NCBI GenBank assembly: GCA_027625915.1
Contig: JANTQA010000070.1
Coordinates: 9,057,001-9,121,000, forward strand
Direction: 5' to 3'
Length of the DNA stretch: 64,000 bases
From: Anaeramoeba flamelloides
Taxonomy: Eukaryota > Metamonada > Anaeramoebidae
Made by a program: the position numbers and the translations under genes
Shown: piece after piece, positions 22,961 to 36,074 of the stretch
Position numbering within the stretch: position 1 is the stretch's first letter
How the letters are laid out: each line of letters begins with the position of its first letter
Notes under the pieces: model-generated
Told to the model about the DNA's origin: nothing
Database searches by the model: none
The model's input: the letters and a program-made list of their open reading frames with translations, nothing else

Positions 22961-24370
22961 TTTTTGTTTGGAATTTGATAAAAGCTTGACAAAATATGGG
23001 CATTGAATAGGATTGACCAAATCAATATTTTCTGAATTAAAATAATTTTTTATCAAATTAACTTTATATAATTTTTTAAATTATAAAATATCATAACATA
23101 TTTTACCATTTTTTATTTCCAATAGATCATCGAATACAGAATTCCACAAAATCTTTCCCAAAACACCTCAACCCAATTTACCTTGCAACAAATAATTCTG
23201 TTTTTTGAAAATAATAAAAACAAAAAACTATACTGACACACAAATAAACCAAAATTTCAATGTGTTAGGAAATGGATACTCTATTCAAAATATACAAAAA
23301 AGAGTAAATTCTATCCTAGAAAGAGTTAGTGTGGGTTTTAATCTAAGAAAAAACAAAAAGATCAAAACCCAAAAACCACGAAAAAACAAAGAGAAAACCA
23401 TATTTCCTTTATAAGAATTATTATGATTTATAGGTACAATGAGACAATTAGTGAAATTCCAAGGTCAAAAACCATAGACATGTGACCTTTGAAAGTTAGA
23501 GTTGTTTATTGAGAAGTGTTTTTAAATTTAAAAAATCATGATTATTTTTCTTTTTCATTTTATTTTGGTGATCCTTAACAAGCTGAACTAAATTTTTCAA
23601 ACCCAAAATTTCTTTTTGGTTTTTCTACTTAAAAAATTAAATAAAATGATTTTTTGATTCAAAATGAGCAATATTTTAATGTCTCTGACTTCAGAATTTA
23701 AATGAGATCGAATTAAATGGTTTTAAGACAACTCTTTAAATTGCAAATGTCTTGCTTAAATTAGAGATTTTTTTTTATTTCTCCTATCTTGTAAATTTTG
23801 ATTGGATTGAATTTCAACAGATTTACTTTTGTTCAATTCTGAAATACATTTTATTAAAAGAGTCTTCCTTTACCCAATATATACCAATCAAAAAAGTACG
23901 AAAGAAAAATTGATAACAGCAATTACTTCCAGTCTTATTGAAAGACTCAATTAGTTAAAGTAAAAAAAGGAAAAAGAAGTGAAATAAATCTCCCGTTTAT
24001 TATTAAAAACTAGTAAGGATCATTTTTAATTGATTGAATCAACCTTTTAGTAGTATTTTCTCAATCAATTTTTTGGCAGAATTTAAACGGGAGAGACCAA
24101 ATTTGAAGAATATTCCCAAGTTGTTTAAATTAATGAGAAACAACTACACGATAAAACTAATCACTGAAAGAAAATGGTTTTCAGTCGAAAAATACTTTTC
24201 AGCAATAAAAGCACACAATTTCTATTAAAGACCTGATTGCTTCCAAACAAAATTTTCGAATTTTTCTTTATTTTTTTAATTTTTATTCAGAGATCCAAAA
24301 AAATTCCACGAGCTATCAAAAACGATTTTCTGAAACACTTCACTTTAAACAAGTACTGGCAATTCAAATC

Positions 24371-26584
24371 ATGAATTATACCCCTTCAGAAATTACGTCT
24401 TTGTTTGTTTTTAATAGTAACTATGGTTTAGTTGATGAAAAAGAAAAAATATTATACTATTATCCAAAAGAAATTCCATCGACGGAAAAATTGAATAAGG
24501 TCGGGCTATCTGAGGCACTAATTAATTTTGCGAGAACATTTTCACCAAAAAAGCCGTGTAATTCTTTGCATTTAAAAAAAGAACGTTTTGTCTTTTATCA
24601 ACCAGAGAGTGAATTTTGGATGGTTATGGTAAGTCACAACAAAAAAATAAAAAAAAAAAACAAAAAAAAATTCTTTCTATTTTATTACTTGTTTTGGTTT
24701 CGTTATCCTTTTAATTTCCTTCTAAACATCACGTACTTTGTTGTTAGTGTTTTATTCAATTTGTAAAAAGCCATTTTGAAAAAGATCCAAGGATTGGATC
24801 GGAACAGAAAAACAAAAAAAAAAAAACACTTTTTCTTTTCATTATGTAAATGGAAATATTTTCTCAACCTTTCCTCTGTTCCTTGAAAAAAATTTCGTTG
24901 TTTTGATTTAACACCTAGCTGTTTTGTTTCAAAAAGTGAAAAAAAAAAAAAAAAAAACAAAGCCAATTTCAAAAACTAAAAATCCAAAAGTTTTAATAAT
25001 CGGTCACATTGCTGTTAAACTCAAGTGACTAAAACCTTCTTTAAGGAAACTTTTTGAGACTTTTCTTTTTCGCACGTCGAAAATACTTTGATCTTGAATT
25101 GAAATTCTAATAAACCTAAACCCAAAATTTGTTGCTTCTCTTTTCATAATATCACCAAGGTTGTTCGAAATCCATTTGTTATTAAAATTCAAAAAAACAC
25201 AAGAGAAAGAGAATACGAATACTATAGCGAAGAATTAGACGACACTATTCTCTCCAACGCACTGCAGAGATTGTATTACCAGTTTCGGTTATTTAATGGA
25301 ACCTTTCAACAAATAATTACAAATTTCTCGTTAAGGGTGCTGAATGCAAAAATTGAAAACATATTAACACAATTAATTAAGGAATTAGATTTTAACCAAA
25401 GAAGGAATTCAATCTTATTACCGACGATTGTGAAGGGAATTGAATACATCCAATTACCACGACAAATTTTTTTAAATGTACAATACATGTTCAACATCAT
25501 TAAAAACCGATTTGATGGGATCCATAAATGTGCGTTTTGGATTAAAAACAAATTAGTCTTTTCGGAAATATCGAAAGACGATACACTTTCCATTTCATAT
25601 TGGATGAGGAACACATTCGAGAAAACATTCCAATCTGAGATTGGATCGACGATTTTGAGAGTAGAATCTGCACGAGAATTATTTTTTGGCGATAAAGAAA
25701 AAACGGGAATCAAAATGAATAAGAATAACAACAATAACAAGAACAAGAACAAGAACAAGGACAACAGAAAGAACAACAAGAACAATAACAACAACAACAA
25801 CAACAACAGCAGCAGCAGCAGCAGCAGCAACACCATCAACAAAAATATAAATAATAATCATGGCAATCATAATCATAATCATAATAATAATAATAGCCAC
25901 TATGAATTTGTGATGAACAAAGAAGAATCAAAATTATTAAAAGAGCTTGTAATCTTTGATTTTATTTCGCCCAAAATACAAAAAAAAAAAACGAAAAAGA
26001 AAAAAACAACAAATTCACAAATAGGATTTTTAACAGGACCAGAAAACTTAAGAAACCAAAACTCACCAATCAACGCACCCCTTGTTTTAGTTGGCGACGA
26101 TTATAAAAAACGTTATTTGATCATTTTCCGATATAAGGATTTTTTTTTTGTCATGTTAATTTGCCCATCAATCCGCTTTAATTTTTCATTTTATCGCGAG
26201 CTCAACACTTTATTAATCCAAAAATTAAGGTCAATTGAAATTTTGATCAAAGAAAAAGATAATCGGCAACAATTGCAGCCATTTAAAAATGAAAAATATC
26301 TTTATTATAATTTTTCCAATTTTGGCAGAAAGTCTTCAATAACCCAAGAAAACCATACAGTCACCAAAGTTTTATTATCAATTTTTAATACTTTAAAATT
26401 TGATTTGGAAAAACCCAGATACGAAATTATTGTCAAGACAGACCAAGATACTATAGTCGTCGGGAAAAAAACACATGAACGGATATTGTTATTAGTATTT
26501 TCCCAAAAAAATATCACGTTCAAAATAATAGATAAAAAAGTGAAATCAATTGCTGATTCAATATTTGGCTCAATAATAATTTAA
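24371..26584 (+). CDS. CCZ1: Ccz1, subunit of the Mon1-Ccz1 Rab7 exchange factor
   Basis: Two exons, 24371-24628 and 25160-26584, joined in phase 0 across a 531-base intron (donor GTAAGT, acceptor CCAAG) give 560 residues. The junction rebuilds the family signature FWMVM|VVRNP. The first exon has LSEALINFARTFSPKKPCNSLH and the rest of the first longin domain. The second exon supplies YYQFRLFNGTF and, after a linker, FLTGPENL, VGKKTHERILLLV and the third domain. Animal Ccz1 is about 480 residues; the extra length is an Asn/Ser/His-rich insert at roughly residues 271-335. With Mon1, Ccz1 activates Rab7 on endosomes and autophagosomes. Identification rests on motif order along the whole protein. 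Mon1 is not in the window. Confidence 0.93.
25789..25834 (+). repeat. coding AAC/AGC triplet tract in CCZ1
   Basis: Consecutive AAC then AGC codons encode Asn then Ser runs in the CCZ1 linker, followed by CATAAT-type His/Asn codons. Likely length-variable. Confidence 0.9.
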
Positions 26585-27640
26585 TGTTTTTTTTATTTTT
26601 ATTTTTTTTTTTTATTTGATTTTTATTATTATTTTATTATATATATATATATACATCCCTTAGAACCTCAAATATACTAATTGCCTTTGAAAATCAAAAT
26701 TTTAATTTGAATTGTTATGAAAGGATTCTAAGATATAGAATGTATAAACAATTATCTTAGAAAGAAAGTTTCATAATTAAAAATTATATAGTTACTTACA
26801 TTAAAAAATAGCTGGAAATATTTTTTTTCAACATTCGAAAATTTTTCTTGATTCTTATGATTTTATTATTTTTCAATTGAAATTTTGTCAAAAAAATTTA
26901 TTTTTTTTTTTTGAAAAATTTGTCTTCAAATCAAAAACTTCTTAAGTGTTAATGATTAAAATCCATCATTCTTTACTTGAAAAATTTTTGGGTTCCTTTG
27001 TAAACCAACAATGCCTAAAATACTTGAAGATTTAATTTATTCATTATAAAAGATATTTTGATATCACATAGAAAATTTGTTTAATCTATTGATTAACATT
27101 CAATAGCAATATATATATATATTTGATTATAAATAATTAAACAATAAAAAAATATATATAAAATAAATTTTAAAAAAATATAATATTTTTTTTTATTGTA
27201 ATATTTAAAAGTTTTTTTAACAAATAATTTTTTAAATTTAAATGATTTGACTAATAGTTATATTCAGATTAATAATTGATTTTTTTTTTTAAGTTTTTAC
27301 TGATTTTTGATTTCTGATTTTTTTAAAATCTATACATAAAATAAACAATATTATTGAATAAGAGACCATAGATCATAAATTATTTTTCAATATCTTTATT
27401 AATTTAGATTGATAAATTTAAATTTAACAAAATTTTTTTTTCAAATTTTTACAAATAATAAAATTCAATATATATATATATATATATTTCTTTGTTTAGA
27501 AGATTGCTTTATCATCTTTGAATAATATTTAAGTTATTTTTATCTTTAGTTTGATTAATTTGTCTATTAAAATAGTTTTTCTTGATTTAATTCCAATGTT
27601 TTAAACAAATTTATTAATAGTTTTGATGTTATCTATGCTT

Positions 27641-28880
27641 TTGACACGATAAAGTTACAAAAATCACAACAAAGTTAAATCATATATTCATAATTATCGC
27701 GATAATATGAAAAATCACATATTTTATATTATTGCGATAAACTTTTAAAAATCCTGAGAATTGCCAAAATACCTTTAATGAAAAAGTAATCACAATGGAA
27801 CAATATATGGGTATTTGGGCTAATTCAACAATATTTTTATAAAGAAATTTTTTTGATCTATAAACAATAGATTATGAAACAAAGCTATTCTTTGAAAAAA
27901 CAACAAAAAAAGATACTTGGTTTAATCAAGGATCAGATCAAAGAGTTTCATAGTATTTTCTTATCATTTGGCCAACAAACCCATCTATCTAACTTTTAGA
28001 TAAACAACAAATTTAACTCAAGATAGATAAATATTTTCTCAGTCAATTGTGGTGTTATCAATTGTCTTGAATAAAAAGAGCTTCTAAAACTACCAATTCT
28101 TTACGTGTTCTTTAAAGAATCTGTTCTTGGTGTTAAAACATTTTCAATATTCTATGAAAGCTGAAAGTTGAATTAATAACTTTGCCTTTCTTTTACAACA
28201 TTTGTTTAAATATTATCACCAATTATTAAGATTTTTTATATATTTGTTTTCTTATTGTTATTCTTCTCCATTAAGTATATTTGTATTATACAGAAAATAC
28301 AATTAGATCTTAGAGGTTTTTGTTTGATCGATTACTAATAAGAAGGAAAATTACTCTTTCTTCTTTTGGGTTATTAAACTTGTGACGATAACAACTCAAT
28401 ATAAAATAAGAAATATGTTATTGATTCAATTACCACTGTTGAAATGGGTTTTTATTAGTTTGATCATAAAATTTGTTCAAGATTTTATCTTTTGTAAAAA
28501 AAAAAATGAATTGAAATAAATTTTTATTTTTTTCCACGACAAACAGTTTCTTTCTGTTTATAAAGATATATATATTTCAAAACTTTCAAAAACTTGAAGA
28601 AAATTCAAAATACTTACAAAAGCTTTTTAGCATTTTGAAAGGGGAAAATCGTTGTAAAAGTTTTAAGATTTTTTAAAAGTCAAGAGAAATTTTTTTAAAG
28701 TGTTTTCTAAAAAATAATTTTTCATTTTTTTGTGATAATTATTATATTATAATAATGTGGAATATAGCGACGTTATGATTTTTTTCATGATAAAGTAGGA
28801 TTAATAGCAATTTTTTTTTTATATTATCACAATTTTTTTTGCTGATATCATGAAAATATATTTATTAATCAAAAACTCTA
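27641..28880 (+). repeat. dispersed repeat J, copy 2
   Basis: Same family and orientation as J1 and J3. Shows TCGCGATAATATG and TTGCGATAA in the head, TCAGTCAATTGTGGTGTTAT and AAAATTACTCTTTCTT in the middle. It lacks the element E insertion of J1. Noncoding. Confidence 0.6.
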
Positions 28881-30761
28881 ATTTACAATTTTTTTTTGTT
28901 TCTTCAATTATTTTCTTTTACTTAAATTGAATATTTAATAAATTATTCAGTTTAAAAATATAATTTCTAATACCCATAAAAAATTTTATTTTTCTCTTAA
29001 TTCAATATTTTTTGAAATTTTGTGAAAAAAAATTCAAAATTCTCATAAATAGATTTTTTATTATTTTTTCTCAAAATATTCACGATTTTATTTGGTTATT
29101 TTTATTAATAAATCAATGTACTGGGATTTGAATTACTATTGTTGTGATAAAATTTCTTATTTAAAAATTTTTAAAAAAAATCTATAAAATAAATTATAAA
29201 GACGAATAACTATTGTTTTTTTTTTTCCAACAACTATCAAAAACAAAAGTAATATCTTAACTACTTTATCTTTGAACTATTGTGACTTTTTGATATAATT
29301 CGAATCTATATTAAAGAAAAATATCAAAAAATAAATATATTGGCACATCATTTTAAATCTTTTATTTTAAGTTTATTGAAATTTAGAAAAATTTGGGGTT
29401 CTAAGTAATGTAAACTTTTTTCAGACATAGTGATTTAATATAATCAAATAAATTGAACAAATTAAATACATTTTAATTAATATTATACTTTAAAATGAAT
29501 TTTTAATAGTAATATCAGAATAATTTTTTTAAATTTTTTTAATTTCATCAAATTGTTATTTTGAATTTTGCATTTTTTATTTATCTTTCTTTTACTTTTT
29601 CAAAGTGTTTTTTTCTGATTTTTTTTCCAATATAGTTTTTTATTTTATTTATTATTGTTAAATTAGAAAAATCAAAAATATTTTTGAAAAAACAAAGTAA
29701 CACCAAGAAAATTAAGACTTTGGAAAGTTTAAAACAGATATGATTATTAACAAAAAATCTAAATAATTTTAAATAATTTATAACAAATTCAAAAATTTTA
29801 AATTGACTTGAAATATTTCCCAGTCATTCAACAAATAAATGTGAATTGATTCCGAGTTAAAACAACTATAATAAAAAATTTCATATTGCAAGATCACAAT
29901 TTTATCTGATAATTTTTATAATATTTTTCAGGCTTGGGATTTGATATGTAATATTTTTTCTTTTTGACCATAAAAAAAGTTTCTCCAAAAATATTTAATC
30001 TGAAAGAAATTCTAATAGAATATATAAATTTTAACTCCATTTCGTTATAAAAAATCATTTTTATCTCTTTATATTGCTAATTTTTTTATTTTTTTAATCA
30101 AGTCCAGCCCGTTTTTTCAAAAACAAAGTGTGCGGACTTTATTCATTTTTTTGGGAAATATTTTGATAAATAGATTTTGAAAATCCAATAAGAATACCTC
30201 ATCAAATTAGATTGAATATTAATCTTAATTTTATATTTTCCAAAAAAGGATTGGGATAGTTGCAAAGTGGAAATATTTTAAATTTTAAAAAAAAAACACA
30301 CTCTTTTGGAAATAATTTTAATTTATTTTATATCGATATATGCATTTATATAATAAAAAATCTTTCGATCTAAAGTACTCAATTGAGGTGGAAGTATTAT
30401 ATGTGTTTGAAGGATCTGTACTTATATTAAAAACAATAAAAAATAATTGGGAAATTTCTAAATTGTATCTATTTTTTCACATTTTTTACTTTTTTTTCAA
30501 TTAAAATAGAATTAGTTTCTAAAAAAAAAAAATTATTTTATTAAAGGATGATAAGCAGATAATAAAAGACATGTTATTTAATTTATATTAAAACTGTGTA
30601 AATAAATCTAGTACAAAAATAATTAATTTGTTTTTAAAATATCCCATAATCTCTAATTGAAAAAAAAATTAACAACATTTTGATTTATTTCAATTTTTAC
30701 ACTTAAAGAATTATTATTTTTCATTTCTAATTTAATTTATTAATTAATTAAATTTACTTCG

Positions 30762-30788
30762 TATATATATATATATATATATATATAT
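30762..30788. repeat. (AT)n microsatellite
   Basis: An AT dinucleotide run of about 13 units. Confidence 0.95.
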
Positions 30789-31756
30789 TTAATTCTCGAA
30801 CGTGTATTATTATTCTTACTTTATATTTATTCTTAAAAGATCAATTATAGAAACTAATATATATTGTAAATTTTTAAGAATTAGGTATCAATAAAAAACT
30901 ATAATTTTTTTTTTTTTTTTTTATTTTCAAAAACAAAATTCACAGCTAAGGATTGTAGCTTGTAGTATTTTTTTCACAAGTAGGATTAGTATATTAAAAT
31001 TAAAATTTTTAAATTTAAATAAATCTAAAAATAGAAATATTTTTTACCTTGTTTACCTTAACAATTTTTGAAAAAAAAAAACCAATTCAGAAAATTATTC
31101 GATTATATATGCTATAACTTTATCTTAAAACGGAAACCATGAGCTATAATTATCCCAGTTGATAAATTATTTTTAAAAATTACCAATAATATTGATGATG
31201 TGTTAAAAGTAGTCTTTTCGTATAAGTTAGTTATTTTTCTCTAATTTTTGTAAATTGCCCTTTTATTTTATCTATTTTTTTATTATTGAAATTTTTGGAA
31301 ATGATATCCTAAATAATCTTATGTTTGAATAACACAAAGTTGAAATTTAAATATAAGTCCCAGATTTCATGATTATTAATAAATGAAAATAAATTTTTGA
31401 AAAAGTCTTGAAATTCAATTAATTACTAAAATTGTTTTCTTTTACTTTGTTCTGAAAAAAATTTACTTGTTATTACCAAAAACAAAGAAAAATATTGACT
31501 CAATTTTCCATCTTCTTCAACCCCTAGATAATATGCACAATATTATTCTAACAAATCTAACTATCAAAATAATCAAGAAATACTGTTATTAGTTTCATTT
31601 GATAAAAGGGAATTTTTCCCTTTTATTATTCAATTCTAAAACACTTGGTTATATACCTGAGTTGCAATTCTGTTTTGAAAAGAATATAAATCATTATTAT
31701 GATTCGTAAAACAAAAAAGATGAAAAAATAATTGATTTTCCAAATCATTTTTTCAA

Positions 31757-32509
31757 ATGTTTTCTAAATCGTATTTCCAAAACTTAACATTTTCTCTTTT
31801 CTTCCTTTTTTTGTTTTTCCAAACTGTAAAAGGGGGACAATACAAACCAGAGATGGTCCACTTAGTTGACTATTATCAAGGGAATTATTTGTTTCGGGGA
31901 AATGAGCCTGTTGTGAATAATGACACATTTGCTTACACCGAACTAACTGAAACAATGAAAAAAATCATCGAAGCACAAAATTCCGAATTTCCAACAAACT
32001 TTGAATTAATCGACATGAATTTTTTGAACTTGTTCACTGAAGAACAAGTTTTGGATACAAAAATTGAAGAGGATTGGTATAGTAAGCATTCACAATCCCA
32101 AAATTTTTTTAAGTGGCCTATCTTTGGCTCGATCACCGATCCAGATATGTACAGCGAAGACAAAAGAAAAGAAAAGGCTCTAACATTTGACAATTGGGAC
32201 ACTGATCGCTTAACGCCAAGATTAAAGATCGTTTACGATCTGCTTCATAAAGTGGACACACTTCCAAAAATGATCTATTTCCATTGCGAGCATGGTATAG
32301 ACCGAACAGGGGAATTTGGTGCATCCTATGTGATGCTCCATTTTGGTTGGGATTATGGCAAGGCAATTTGGTGGGACACAAATATTGCAAATAGACTCAT
32401 TCATATCGAATACCAACAACACGCTCATTGGTATTGTTATTATTTAAAATACAAGCTTGGTATGGATATTAGCTGTGAAATTGGATCAAAAGCAGATCTC
32501 TTAAATTGA
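31757..32509 (+). CDS. secreted cysteine-dependent phosphatase (PTP/DSP fold)
   Basis: A single-exon, 250-residue protein. Residues 1-25 form a hydrophobic signal peptide (FSLFFLFLFFQTVKG), so it is probably secreted or directed to the endo-lysosomal system. The P-loop HCEHGIDRTG (His176, Cys177 nucleophile, Arg183) is the CX5R signature of protein tyrosine and dual-specificity phosphatases. Asp in the -DRTG ending is also seen in lipid phosphatases such as myotubularins, and HCE recalls cysteine phytases, so the substrate may be a phosphoinositide, inositol phosphate or phosphotyrosine. The NWDTDR stretch upstream may supply the general acid Asp. No transmembrane segment follows the signal. 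Family is certain; substrate is open. Confidence 0.87.
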   Translation: MFSKSYFQNLTFSLFFLFLFFQTVKGGQYKPEMVHLVDYYQGNYLFRGNEPVVNNDTFAYTELTETMKKIIEAQNSEFPTNFELIDMNFLNLFTEEQVLDTKIEEDWYSKHSQSQNFFKWPIFGSITDPDMYSEDKRKEKALTFDNWDTDRLTPRLKIVYDLLHKVDTLPKMIYFHCEHGIDRTGEFGASYVMLHFGWDYGKAIWWDTNIANRLIHIEYQQHAHWYCYYLKYKLGMDISCEIGSKADLLN

Positions 32510-35500
32510 ACAAAATTAGAAGATTTGAAAAGCAAAATTCAATTCTGTAACTCAAAAAAATAAATTTTTCTAGCAACCACTTTCAAACGATTCAATAATT
32601 TGCATTTTTAAGCCTTAAAAAAACCATTTCTTTCCTTTTTTTTGACAAAATTGAACTCAACATACTTTGCTCATTTTTCAAGGATAATATTGGAAAATTA
32701 AAATAAATGTTTTTTCGTGCTTTAAGTTCATTTTCCATCTTTTTAACTTTTTTGAACTCGCTTCTAAGAAAGAATTTTATCAATTTAAGGATGTAAGCTC
32801 CAAACGAATTCTTCACAAATAATGCAAATGCCACCCTTTTATATTGATAAAGGTATTTACAGTCTTTTATTCACAAATTATAATAACTGTTGCGGAAAAA
32901 AAGTGTGACACTTATTTTCTCAAAAATTGAAAATTTAATTGCCAACATTAGTAAAACTGATCAAAGCCACCATAATTTTTTTGAAGACAACAAGAATCCA
33001 AATGGGTATTAAAACCACATAAAAAGTATAGTATCTAACTTTAATTTTCTGTAATTTTAATTTAATCAAGATCCTCAAATAGAAGGTCTTAAAAATCAAT
33101 TTCTTATTTTTGATTATAAAAAGTGGAAAAAATGAGTAAAAAGTGCATTTTTTGGTTAATTCATATCAGGCCAATTACAAGTTTGAGAGAAACCCTTAAT
33201 ATTTAATTGGAATTATTTTGTAAGTACTTATGAAAAACTCGATTTTTGTAAAGATAAAGCCATTGTGAAAATCACCAATTTCTGATTTTTTGATTTTTCA
33301 TTGTTACTCTAAAAATAACCTGAAAACTTTATTTTTTAAAAAATAGCATTGAATATCAAGATTTAGGATTAAAGGTCAAAGGAATCAAGATAAAATTAAA
33401 AGAACTAACCAAGAAACCCTTATTTTCAAAATAATATTTAAAATGACAAAGATAAAACATCGTGAAAATTTTTCATTTATTGTGAAGATTTAGTTTTATA
33501 ATAAAAATTGAGTTTCACAACATTCTTCTGGAACCATCTTGATTAAATTAAAATTACAGAAAATTAAAGTTAGATACTATACTTTTTATGTGGTTTTAAT
33601 ACCCATTTGGATTCTTGTTGTCTTCAAAAAAATTATGGTGGCTTTGATCAGTTTTACTAATGTTGTCAATTGAATTTTCAATTTTTAGGAAAATAAGTGT
33701 CACACCTTTTTTCCGTATCACAATTTTTTTTCACAATAGCTAAATGTTGTTTTTGTGAAAATTGAGGTATATGACAGTTTTTTTTTTCTTTTATTTTAGG
33801 TTGAATATTTTGTAACTGTTTTCTTGATTCCAAGAATTCAAGTGCTTTATTTTAATTTTTGAAATACTATTCTTAATTTTGGTTTTGTTTGATAAAAATA
33901 TTTGAAAAAGAATTTTGAAAACAAATTTATCAAAAAAATTGTTTTGTTCAAAAATAATAATTAATAGTAATGCGGTATCAAATTCAAAGTTCTACATTGT
34001 TTTGACAAATACATTATTAAGAAGATAAAGAAAAAAAATCTTCAAAAATAGGCTTTTATTGTTTTTTTTTTTTTTTCATTCTTGATTTCAATAAATATAT
34101 TTGAAAATGTGATCTTTCTTGTTTGGACTTCTAAAAAGAAAATATTTTTTTCAAATATATATATCTTCGGGTCTATTTTTTAGTTTACTCTTTGATTAAT
34201 CTTGCTCATTCCTATAAACACCTTTTTAGATCCAAAACCAAATTAAATAAACCTCAAATTAATTGATAAAATATTGTTAAATATTCATCAAATTTAGATT
34301 TATTTAATAGCAGATAAATTAAGGTTTTTTTTTTTTTTTTTTTTTTTTTTAGGAGACTAGAATTTAAATGAACTCCATTCCAAAAATTTGGAGTAACCCA
34401 AAATCAAAAATAGGAGAAAAAAATCCCATTTTATTATATTTTTCCAAAACCAATATAATAACATATTTAAGTGACATAATATTAATGTTTTTATCAGTGA
34501 AAATTTTCATCCAAATAAAAGAAAAAATATAAAATGAAAAAAAAAAATCGGTGTATCTAAAATAATGAAAAGAGCTGAACAAAAAAATGTATTTGCTAAT
34601 TTTGTTTAAATTCCACCAAAAAATTTTTGATTGATCAAATGGTAAGATACCATCTAATAATTCTATGCAATTTTTCAATTTAACAAACTCAGTAGTAACT
34701 TTCTATTAACAATTGAAAAAAAAAAAAGATCTAACGAAATAGATAATGTAACAAGAAAAAGGGAAATGAAAATAAAACAAAATAAAACATATATAAAAAA
34801 TGAGATAGTTTTTAAAATCAAAATTATTTCCAAATTGAATGTAAAGTGGAGTTTTTTATTCTTCCAAATATTTAAACTGTGTCCAAAATTTAGGACTTTA
34901 GTTCATTATTTATGAAAAATATTACAAAAATAATTTTTTTTTTCACAAACAAGACTGTAAAAATAAAAGTTTAAAATATGTTTCACCTTTTTCAAGAATT
35001 ACCTTAAGGAATACCCAAAATAATAGGTTATTTTATCTCATTTATTGTTGAATATATACAAATTTTCTAAATCAAATTCATAGACTCAAATTAATTAATT
35101 AATACGATGTACTTAACTCACATATTTCAAAATACAAAACATGAGTTATAAAAAAAAAAAAAAAAAAAATAACAAAAAATTAGAGTTATTAATAAGAATT
35201 TCAGATATTTTAAAAAATAATTAGGCACTTTAATTTGGAGTTTTTAACACATTTTTCAGGAATTGTAAACAATTTACAAAAATTTTTAATTTTTTTTGGG
35301 TATATTTAAATTTCTAAAAACCAAAAAAAAACAAAACACCAGAGTATTTTAAAGTAATTATTGAATCGGATTATCATTCAATGTTATCTTAATTATGAAT
35401 TTATGATTTTTTAATAAGATTACTAGAAACCACATTTTTTTTTCGAATTAAATAAGAGAAGACTTTTAATTGATTATCCAATTTAAACTATCAAAGTCTC

Positions 35501-36074
35501 AAAAAACATTTAATCAGAGACTTTTTTTTTATATTTGTTAAAGATAGAAAATCCCAATTTGTATGTAATGTAAATTTCTTTAAAGTTCGGAACTATTATA
35601 ATAGATAAATAATCTCTTCATCTCAAAACTTTTTAGAATATGAAGGGAATAACTTCACACTTTTTATATAATCAATAATTTAGAAAAATTGTGAGAACAA
35701 GTATGATCAACAAAAAAGTTTTTCAATACTGTAATTTCTCAATGAATATAGGAAACTTTTCTTTCAAATTCCTAATATATTTTACGAATTAAGAGTGAAA
35801 AATCAGTCTAAATATTCACAAAATTGATTGAAAATGAAAATTGCAACTAGAGTGGAGTTTCAGTTTTATGCTTTGGAGAAATTTCTATGTTTTTTTTTGA
35901 ATTTCCCCATAGAATCTATAAATAAGTCTAATAAGTTTTGTGTCTATTATTTTGGTGTTAATAAAGACTTTTTTGAACATTTTTTTACAGCTACCTATTA
36001 GTTTTTTATAATATTAACTTTTTATTTTTTTCATTTTTTAGTTGCTTTGGCTTTTTTTTTTCAAGAGAGATTCA
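32510..36074. other. intergenic stretch with large foldback D
   Basis: Contains element D (32893-33715) and otherwise A/T-rich sequence with long T and A runs near 34327 and 35149. An 80-codon minus-strand frame at 32592-32834 has no recognisable features. The region just before 36042 ends in a pyrimidine tract plus TAG that could be a splice acceptor for the BTB gene. Confidence 0.6.
32893..33715. mobile_element. element D, foldback with about 180-bp arms
   Basis: Arms 32893-33070 and 33536-33715 are near-perfect reverse complements, starting CGGAAAAAAAGTGTGACAC and running through CCAAATGGGTATTAAAACC. The arms are far more alike than any other repeat pair of this length in the window, suggesting recent arrival or arm homogenisation. 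The 465-bp centre has no open frame. The right flank is TA; the left flank is not clearly a duplication. Confidence 0.75.

Larger units (their letters stand above)
18293..24370. other. intergenic stretch upstream of G-alpha and Ccz1
   Basis: The divergent genes on either side start at 18292 (-) and 24371 (+), so both promoters lie here. It contains dispersed repeat J1 (about 21245-22960), element E nested in it (22407-22830), an AT microsatellite and an unusual C-rich run. Short open frames near 18627-19020, 23205 and 24034 show no family resemblance and were not called as genes. Confidence 0.6.
26585..31756. other. gene-free stretch
   Basis: More than 5 kb with no supported gene on either strand. 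It holds dispersed repeat J2 (about 27641-28880), AT microsatellites near 26640, 27107, 27468 and 30762, and many homopolymers. The last part is the upstream region of the phosphatase gene. Confidence 0.65.

Noticed and set aside
25306-25900. Leu/Val/Ile-rich minus-strand frames opposite CCZ1
   Set aside because: Antisense of the Asn/Ser triplet repeats; the sense strand encodes a recognisable conserved protein.
30100-30139. AAGTCC/GGACTT hairpin
   Set aside because: Only about 7 of 9 pairs and no second copy or flanking duplication; too weak to call.
32592-32834. 80-codon minus-strand frame after the phosphatase gene
   Set aside because: No motif, no signal, and little beyond an open frame; left uncalled.
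36042-36074. Eleven-codon N-terminal extension of the BTB protein
   Set aside because: It has no ATG and directly follows an acceptor-like TTTTTTAG; the first ATG at 36075 was used as the start.
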